Notes under the pieces: generated by a model
What the model was told of the DNA's origin: nothing
The model's database searches: none
The model's input: only the letters and a program-made list of their open reading frames with translations
In this document: positions 60,401-64,000 of the stretch, piece by piece
Position numbering within the stretch: the stretch's first letter is position 1
Layout of the letters: each line of letters opens with the position of its first letter
Assembly: GCA_022825505.1 (NCBI GenBank)
Contig: JAJDWR010000036.1
Coordinates: forward strand, 70,034 to 134,033
Source of the DNA: Gammaproteobacteria bacterium
GTDB taxonomy: Bacteria > Pseudomonadota > Gammaproteobacteria > Steroidobacterales > Rariloculaceae
Length of the DNA stretch: 64,000 nt
Reading direction: 5' to 3'
Made by a program: the position numbers and the translations under genes

Positions 60401-60547
60401 CGTGGTGATGGTGATCCGCGGAATGACCACCGTGGGGATCATCTGAACCGGAATCTGCGTCAGCGCGATGGAGCCGAACAGTAGCACCAGCAGCACCGCC
60501 ACGGCGGCGGCAACGGGGTTGCCAAGAGCAAGTCTCGTCAGCGTCAT
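57476..60547 (-). CDS. RND-family multidrug efflux permease
   Basis: 1023 residues from ATG 60547 (family start MTLTRLALGNPVAAAVAVLL); the longest frame adds 22 residues. AcrB/MdtB-like inner-membrane proton antiporter with 12 TM helices and two large periplasmic loops: N-terminal QIPVQMIPTVVIPRITITTN, PGVEQMVSTATQGQGTVAL, TM4 region AFAMGLVLDASIVVLENIV, TM10 region LLGLVVNNAILLVYQT. In TM4 the usual Asp-Asp (or Asp-Asn) is Asp-Ala here, and the TM10 lysine position is Asn, a subfamily variation. Gene order is permease then adaptor, the reverse of acrAB. No outer-membrane TolC-type gene is nearby. Confidence 0.94.
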   Translation of the reverse strand: MTLTRLALGNPVAAAVAVLLVLLFGSIALTQIPVQMIPTVVIPRITITTNWRAAAPEEVESEIIEVQEDVLRGVPGVEQMVSTATQGQGTVALTFDVGMSVERALIEVMNRLNQVPRYPADADEPVLVMGSSMEENTAAWFTIRPDEGNRNDIDTYLDFVEEVVQTRLERVNGVAVAGIFGGRETEIRITFDPYKAAALDVQLPSVVSLAGNNTDTTGGFTDVGRRQYTVRYAGQYAVSEFEGMVLGWRGGNPVRLGDVAAVDRRLVDQTVVLTEAGGPAIAMFITPEEGINIIEVMADVRAAVGELREGPLAREGLLMEQVYDETEYIGLSIAALRNNLLLGIALAVGILWWFLRRFQATLVIATAIPISLFFSFLALNVGGRTLNVVSLAALAFAMGLVLDASIVVLENIVRLRESGERSSAASLTGPQQVWGALVASTATTVAIFVPILFLRDFSAQLFADLAFAISVAVVVSLFIAIGVVPAAAHSWLRRVNLDDPHRSWWERGTRLVMRATDTPRRRYGWIAGLVLTAAGVTWLLLPPADYLPEGRQNWMFAFVLPPPGQSIEAAQTELVDVIAERAAPYLSGEKEPAIDYYFAGIMGTFGFVGARARDSGDMDEIMDVFNGEILAGFPDTMAFANRVSVFTRVEGARNIEVNIQGQDVDALLAAARLGIGVISQAIPGAQVRPDPGVELAQPELRLIPDERRIAEVGWSRSVMADVARALGDGLFVGEYFDGIRKRNIVVRGLDWSDPEELAAIPLATPLAGVVPAGELVRIERTVGPDQIRRVDRRRTITLIVTPPSDMSLEEALTALRTDVAPVLLAQLPADGELSYFGSADNLEIALGNMGRSFLLAIVILYLLVSALFRSFRDSLLVLLVLPLATVGGVVALRIADLLVFQPMDLLTMIGFITLLGLVVNNAILLVYQTRSSERAGVARRDAVEKAVRIRLRPILMSTLTSLFGMLPLLVMPGSGTELYRGMAAVIVGGMSVSTAFTLILLPSLLRLGEERRGAADGGALASG

Positions 60548-60741
60548 TGCAGAGTTCTTCCGAAACAGCGCGCATTGAACGGATAGGGGAAATCGGCAAC
60601 ATTTGCGCTGCAAATGCCCGTTCCCCCGAGGAGCGGGTGTACTATACGCGCAGACCTCCCTGTTACCAAGGTCGCCCGCAAGTCAGCGATGGCAACCCCT
60701 GGGTACAGACACCGTCGAAGGCAACAAGTTCATCCGAGACC

Positions 60742-61053
60742 TTATCCCGGCAAGCCTTCCTGGAAGAAATCCGGTGGTGCCTCCGTGCAGGATTCGGCGT
60801 CTCCGTCCTCCGCGGGCTCCTGAGGTTCTCCCGGCGCCTGCGATTCGCCGGCCACCGTGGCGCTGCCCGTGACCGGTATTCGCAGGGCCTCGGCTTCGCC
60901 AGGTGGATCCAGATCGTCCGGGATCATGAGCGGTGCAACCTCCTCTGCGGTGTCGTAGCGCGCCTGGTTCTCGCAGCGCAACCCGGCGTTGCGGGAGCAA
61001 CCGCAAACACAGAACACAAGCGCAATTGCCGCCGCTACGGCGCGTCGCGTCAT
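60742..61053 (-). CDS. Short BamC/NlpB-like lipoprotein downstream of dapA
   Basis: 103 residues from ATG 61053, overlapping the dapA stop by 4 bp (ATGA). Lipobox region ALVFCVCGC, so Cys19 is the likely lipidated residue. The mature start CSRNAGLRCENQARYDTAEE then VAPLMIPDDLDPPGEAEALR, IPV resembles the unstructured N-terminal segment of BamC (Y-x-x-A-x-x-x-P-P-L-x-x-P-x-D-L). The rest is a low-complexity acidic tail with no helix-grip domains; E. coli BamC is about 344 residues. The dapA-bamC operon is conserved in gammaproteobacteria, supporting this assignment. It may act through its N-terminal segment with BamD, or be a reduced form. Confidence 0.7.
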   Translation of the reverse strand: MTRRAVAAAIALVFCVCGCSRNAGLRCENQARYDTAEEVAPLMIPDDLDPPGEAEALRIPVTGSATVAGESQAPGEPQEPAEDGDAESCTEAPPDFFQEGLPG

Positions 61054-61937
61054 GGAGCAGCGACCTCGACCCCTGCCTCGGACATGGCCAGTCGCAGCTT
61101 CTTCCGATGCTCCCGTGTCAGCCTTGTCAGCGGCAGGCGGATCCCGGGCGCCGGAAATCCCAGCTGCTCCACCGCCCACTTCACAGGAATCGGGTTGCTT
61201 TCCACGAACAGGGCACGATGCAGCGATCCCAGTTCCCCGTCGATTCGCTCGGCTTCGATCCGTTCCCCGGACCGGGCCGCATCGCAAATCGCTCTCATCT
61301 GCGCCGGCGCCACGTTGGCCGTCACCGAAATAACGCCGTCTCCGCCCCGGAGCATGAATTCGCATGCCGTCACGTCGTCGCCGCTGAGCAGCACGAAGTC
61401 CGTGCCGCATGCCCGGCGCAATTGCGTCACCCGGCCCAGTTCTCCGGTGGCCTCCTTGATGCCGCTGATGTTTCCGTGGCGCGCCAGGCGGGCCACCGTT
61501 GCAGTAGTGAGGTCCACGCCCGTCCTGGACGGTACGTTGTAGAGCGTCACGGGTCTGTTCACGGCATCCGCCACGGCGCAGAAGTGCCGGTACATGCCCT
61601 CCTGGGTCGGCTTGTTGTAGTAGGGGGTCACCAGCAGGAAACCCGCCACCGGCAGACTGTCTACGGCGCGCGACAAGTCCAGCGTCTGAGCCGTGGAATT
61701 GGATCCCGTACCCGCAATCACCGGCGCCCTGCCATCCACTATTTCGCAGGCCCGCTCGATCACCCCGACATGTTCGTCGCGCGTCAACGTGGCCGATTCG
61801 CCCGTCGTCCCGGCAATGACGAAGCCTTCCGTGCCGGCTTGCAGATGGAATTCGACCAGGCGGGCCAACTGCGGCTCGTCGATATACCCCGCGGCATTCA
61901 TCGGGGTCACCAGCGCGACGATACTCCCAACAGACAT
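61050..61937 (-). CDS. dapA: 4-hydroxy-tetrahydrodipicolinate synthase
   Basis: 295 residues (family ~292). Condenses pyruvate with aspartate semialdehyde in the lysine/diaminopimelate pathway. Starts MSVGSIVALVTPMNAAGYID. Class I aldolase-like TIM barrel with GTTGESATLTRDEH, VTLYNVPSRTGVDL (catalytic tyrosine), ISGIKEATGELGR (Schiff-base lysine) and LLSGDDVTACEFMLRGGDGV. Followed by a coupled BamC-like gene and divergent from gcvR, as in E. coli. No SD was evaluated beyond the family-length start. Confidence 0.95.
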   Translation of the reverse strand: MSVGSIVALVTPMNAAGYIDEPQLARLVEFHLQAGTEGFVIAGTTGESATLTRDEHVGVIERACEIVDGRAPVIAGTGSNSTAQTLDLSRAVDSLPVAGFLLVTPYYNKPTQEGMYRHFCAVADAVNRPVTLYNVPSRTGVDLTTATVARLARHGNISGIKEATGELGRVTQLRRACGTDFVLLSGDDVTACEFMLRGGDGVISVTANVAPAQMRAICDAARSGERIEAERIDGELGSLHRALFVESNPIPVKWAVEQLGFPAPGIRLPLTRLTREHRKKLRLAMSEAGVEVAAP

Positions 61938-62094
61938 CCACTCGCCTCGGAATACGAATGGCCGGGATGGTACGTTTGCCCCTGCGGGTACGCAACTATT
62001 TCGGCCCGGGACAGCCCGAATTCGCGCCAGGCGCGGCCAATCCCGTCCCCTGTCACGCTAACAGGCCACGGCTTGAAGGGAGTACACTCACCCG

Positions 62095-62652
62095 ATGGAG
62101 CCAACAGGATCAGCCCGAAGGGAACAACTTCTGGTCGTCACCGCGGTGGGGAACGACCACACGGGCGCGGTGCAGACCATCTCCCGGATCATCCTGGAGT
62201 GCGGCGCCAACATCAGGGAAAGCCGCATGACCGCGCTGGGTGCGGAGTTTGCGATGCTTCTGCTGGTCGCGGGCAACTGGCACTCGATCAGCAGGCTGGA
62301 GCAGGATCTCGGGCGCTACGCCAGCAACGAAGACCTGTCCATTCATGTGCAGCGTACCAGTACCATGGAGTACAACAAGGAATTGCTGCCCTACGCAATC
62401 GACGCGGTTTGCCTTGACCAGCCGGGCATCGTCCATCACCTGTCCGGATTCTTCGCCGAACGCAAGATCGGGATCGCCGAAGTCACAACGCGCAGCTATC
62501 CGGCCGTGCATACGGGAACGCCCATGTTTTCGGTTCAGATGTTTGTGAACATTCCCGCGGGCATCCAGATTTCGGGCATCAGGGAAGAGTTCATGGAATT
62601 CTGCGACCGGCTCAACCTGGACGCCATCATGGAGCCCGTCAAGACCGCCTGA
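62095..62652 (+). CDS. gcvR: Glycine cleavage regulator GcvR-like, two ACT domains
   Basis: 185 residues. Two ACT domains: residues ~10-85 (QLLVVTAVGNDHTGAVQTIS, RIILECGANIRESRMTALG) and ~98-180 (YAIDAVCLDQPGIVHHLSGF, FAERKIGIAEVTTRSYPAVH, GTPMFSVQMFVNIPAG). In E. coli, GcvR binds glycine and inhibits GcvA; whether that holds here depends on a GcvA homologue not seen in this window. Gene order gcvR diverging from dapA is the strongest gammaproteobacterial signature in the window. ATG 62095 has no obvious strong SD. Confidence 0.88.
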   Translation: MEPTGSARREQLLVVTAVGNDHTGAVQTISRIILECGANIRESRMTALGAEFAMLLLVAGNWHSISRLEQDLGRYASNEDLSIHVQRTSTMEYNKELLPYAIDAVCLDQPGIVHHLSGFFAERKIGIAEVTTRSYPAVHTGTPMFSVQMFVNIPAGIQISGIREEFMEFCDRLNLDAIMEPVKTA

Positions 62653-62740
62653 TGCGAGAATTGGACATTGGGCATGTTACTCTGCGAAGGGAGAAAGGTG
62701 AGACTGCGGGGACATGTGGACGAGATACTCAGGGCGCCCG

Positions 62741-64000
62741 ATGAACTGTAGTTCCGCGCAGTCGCAGGCATCCGCCGCCGGAAACCGCCGTACCGGCTGG
62801 CTGGCGGTCCTGTCGCTCGCCGTCGGCGTGAATGCCGTGGCGCAAACGCCCAACCTGCCCGATTTCGGTACGCCGGCGGATTCCGTACTCAACCGCAGCC
62901 AGGAAGCTCAACTCGGCCGCGGCGTGATGGCTCAGCTGCGCAGCGCGGGCGCGATCATGGACGATCCCATCGTGACGGAGTACATCCAGACCCTTGGCGC
63001 CCGCCTCGCCGGCCACGCCAACGATGGCGACCACAGCTTCGAATTCTTCATGGTAGACGACGATGCCATCAATGCATTCGCTCTGCCCGGAGGATTTATC
63101 GGCGTCAATGCCGGACTGCTGCTGGCCAGCGAACGGGAAAGCGAAGTCGCAGGCGTTCTCGCCCACGAGGTCGCGCACGTCACTCAGCGTCACATCGCGC
63201 GCTCCATCTACAGCAACCAGCGCAACAGCATCCTGTCGATGGCGGCCATGATCGCCGCGGTACTGCTGGGTGCGGCCGCGGATGCCAACAGCCAGGCCAT
63301 GCAGGGCATTATCAGCGCCTCCCAGGCAGCCGCGATTCAGGCCCAGATCAACTATACCCGCGCCAACGAACACGAGGCCGACCGGATCGGCATCGGTACG
63401 CTGGCGTCCGCCGGGTTCGATCCCGCGGCCATGGCCACCTTCTTCGAGAAGCTGTCCAGACGCCACGCATTCACCTCGGAACGGATTCCGTCCTTTCTGC
63501 AGACGCACCCGGTCACGTCGGAGCGAATCGGCGAGGCCCGGGAACGGGCACGGCTGCTGCCGGCCGTGGATGTCACTGACAGCGTGAGCTACGGCGTGGT
63601 GAAGGCTCGTCTGGAGGTCTTTGGAGCCCCCTCGGAGGAAGCGGCACTGGAAATCTTCGCAAGTCGAATGGATGCCGGCGGCGACCGGGTCGAGGACCGT
63701 TACGGTTACGCGCTGAGCCTGCACGGGGAAGGGCGCCATGATCTCGCGCAGCGCGTGTTCTCGGACCTGGTTGAGGAGTTTCCGGGCGTCATCGCGTTCC
63801 GCATCGGCGAAGGCGAGGCATTGATGGAGGGCTATCAGACCAACCTGGCGCTCGCCCGGTACGAAGAAGCCATAGAACTGTCGCCCAGAAACGTGCCGTT
63901 GACGCTGAGTTACGCCGACGCACTTATCCGGACCGGCTACGCCGAAACGGCGCACGACCTTCTGCTGGACCTGCTGAACAACTCCGACCCCACGCCGGAG
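62741..64000 (+). CDS. bepA: BepA/YfgC-like M48 metalloprotease with TPR repeats, 3' end outside window
   Basis: 420 residues visible, still open at the right edge. ATG 62741 is chosen; ATG 62714 in the same frame adds nine residues. Signal peptide (WLAVLSLAVGVNAVAQ). The M48 domain has LGRGVMAQL, DDDAINAFALPGGFIGVNAG and the zinc motif H142-E143-V-A-H146 (LAHEVAHVTQRH), third ligand in RANEHEADRIG. C-terminal TPR-like repeats begin near ~290 (RVEDRYGYALSLHGEGRHDL, VFSDLVEEFPG). BepA is a periplasmic chaperone/protease acting on LptD and BamA assembly, fitting the neighbouring BamC-like gene. Confidence 0.92.
   Translation, partial: MNCSSAQSQASAAGNRRTGWLAVLSLAVGVNAVAQTPNLPDFGTPADSVLNRSQEAQLGRGVMAQLRSAGAIMDDPIVTEYIQTLGARLAGHANDGDHSFEFFMVDDDAINAFALPGGFIGVNAGLLLASERESEVAGVLAHEVAHVTQRHIARSIYSNQRNSILSMAAMIAAVLLGAAADANSQAMQGIISASQAAAIQAQINYTRANEHEADRIGIGTLASAGFDPAAMATFFEKLSRRHAFTSERIPSFLQTHPVTSERIGEARERARLLPAVDVTDSVSYGVVKARLEVFGAPSEEAALEIFASRMDAGGDRVEDRYGYALSLHGEGRHDLAQRVFSDLVEEFPGVIAFRIGEGEALMEGYQTNLALARYEEAIELSPRNVPLTLSYADALIRTGYAETAHDLLLDLLNNSDPTPE

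Noticed and set aside
58508..60484. 658-codon plus-strand frame opposite the RND permease
   Set aside because: Composition (His/Arg/Gln-rich) and lack of motifs show it is a shadow of the RND coding strand, as is the 664-codon minus frame at 57501-59495.
61054..61995. Upstream extension of the lipoprotein frame as a 417-residue protein
   Set aside because: The part over dapA is an out-of-frame shadow; only codons from ATG 61053 show a lipobox and BamC-like sequence.
1..64000. tRNA, rRNA or riboswitch genes
   Set aside because: No cloverleaf with T-loop GTTCRA pattern, rRNA core sequence or known riboswitch motif was found by eye in the gaps between genes; a dedicated search (tRNAscan, Rfam) was not possible.

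Overview
The window looks like a high-GC chromosome segment of a gammaproteobacterium, probably an uncultured marine lineage. The best taxonomic evidence is at the right end: a gcvR gene diverges from dapA, dapA overlaps a short BamC-like lipoprotein gene, and a BepA-type M48 protease follows. This resembles the E. coli gcvR-dapA-bamC neighbourhood. Many secreted proteins carrying EF-hand or other acidic calcium-binding modules (two metallo-beta-lactamase-fold proteins, an arylsulfotransferase-like protein, a nuclease) suggest a calcium-rich habitat; that part is inference.

Region by region. 1-850: an AbiEi antitoxin gene with only the first ~27 codons of its AbiEii toxin partner left. 0.85-12.5 kb: an amino-acid permease, an EF-hand metallo-beta-lactamase-fold protein, a three-gene unit (orphan CobW C-terminal domain, M24 metallopeptidase-fold protein, degenerate KdsB-like protein) behind a Zur-like palindrome, three PepSY-type membrane proteins, an exported nuclease, an ERG4/ERG24-type sterol reductase homologue, two VOC proteins and an arylamine N-acetyltransferase. 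12.5-14.1 kb: a 26-bp tandem repeat and an MFS transporter.

14.2-33.8 kb is the most striking part: a complete histidine-utilisation locus (hutC, hutF, hutU, hutH, hutG, hutI) with three near-identical HutC-type operators. One operator precedes hutC, one sits between hutF and hutI, and one lies upstream of a five-gene operon that is not part of the classical pathway: TonB-dependent receptor, exported amidohydrolase, NhaC-type transporter, HD-domain protein resembling diiron oxygenases, and a VanA-type Rieske oxygenase. A near-copy of the exported amidohydrolase is translationally coupled to hutI. I read this as a HutC-controlled route for taking up and oxidatively trimming an unknown histidine- or imidazole-derived compound and feeding it into the Hut pathway.

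33.8-40.8 kb is a minus-strand cluster: sulfatase, double cupin, p-cresol-methylhydroxylase-like flavoprotein with its cytochrome c, and an EF-hand arylsulfotransferase-like protein. Together they suggest handling of phenolic sulfate esters. 40.9-56.3 kb mixes sugar/acid dehydrogenases (Gfo/Idh/MocA, Ldh, aldo-keto reductase), RraA, a class I aldolase, glycerate kinase, a Calx-beta/S41 lipoprotein protease and several members of a secreted family built from a DUF6152 domain and a second unnamed domain. These two domains are fused in four genes here and split into adjacent gene pairs in two places. 56.4-60.5 kb encodes an RND efflux permease and its adaptor. No tRNA, rRNA, CRISPR array or insertion sequence was recognised. 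Start codons were chosen by family alignment, signal peptides and Shine-Dalgarno (SD) matches, and many differ from the longest open frame.
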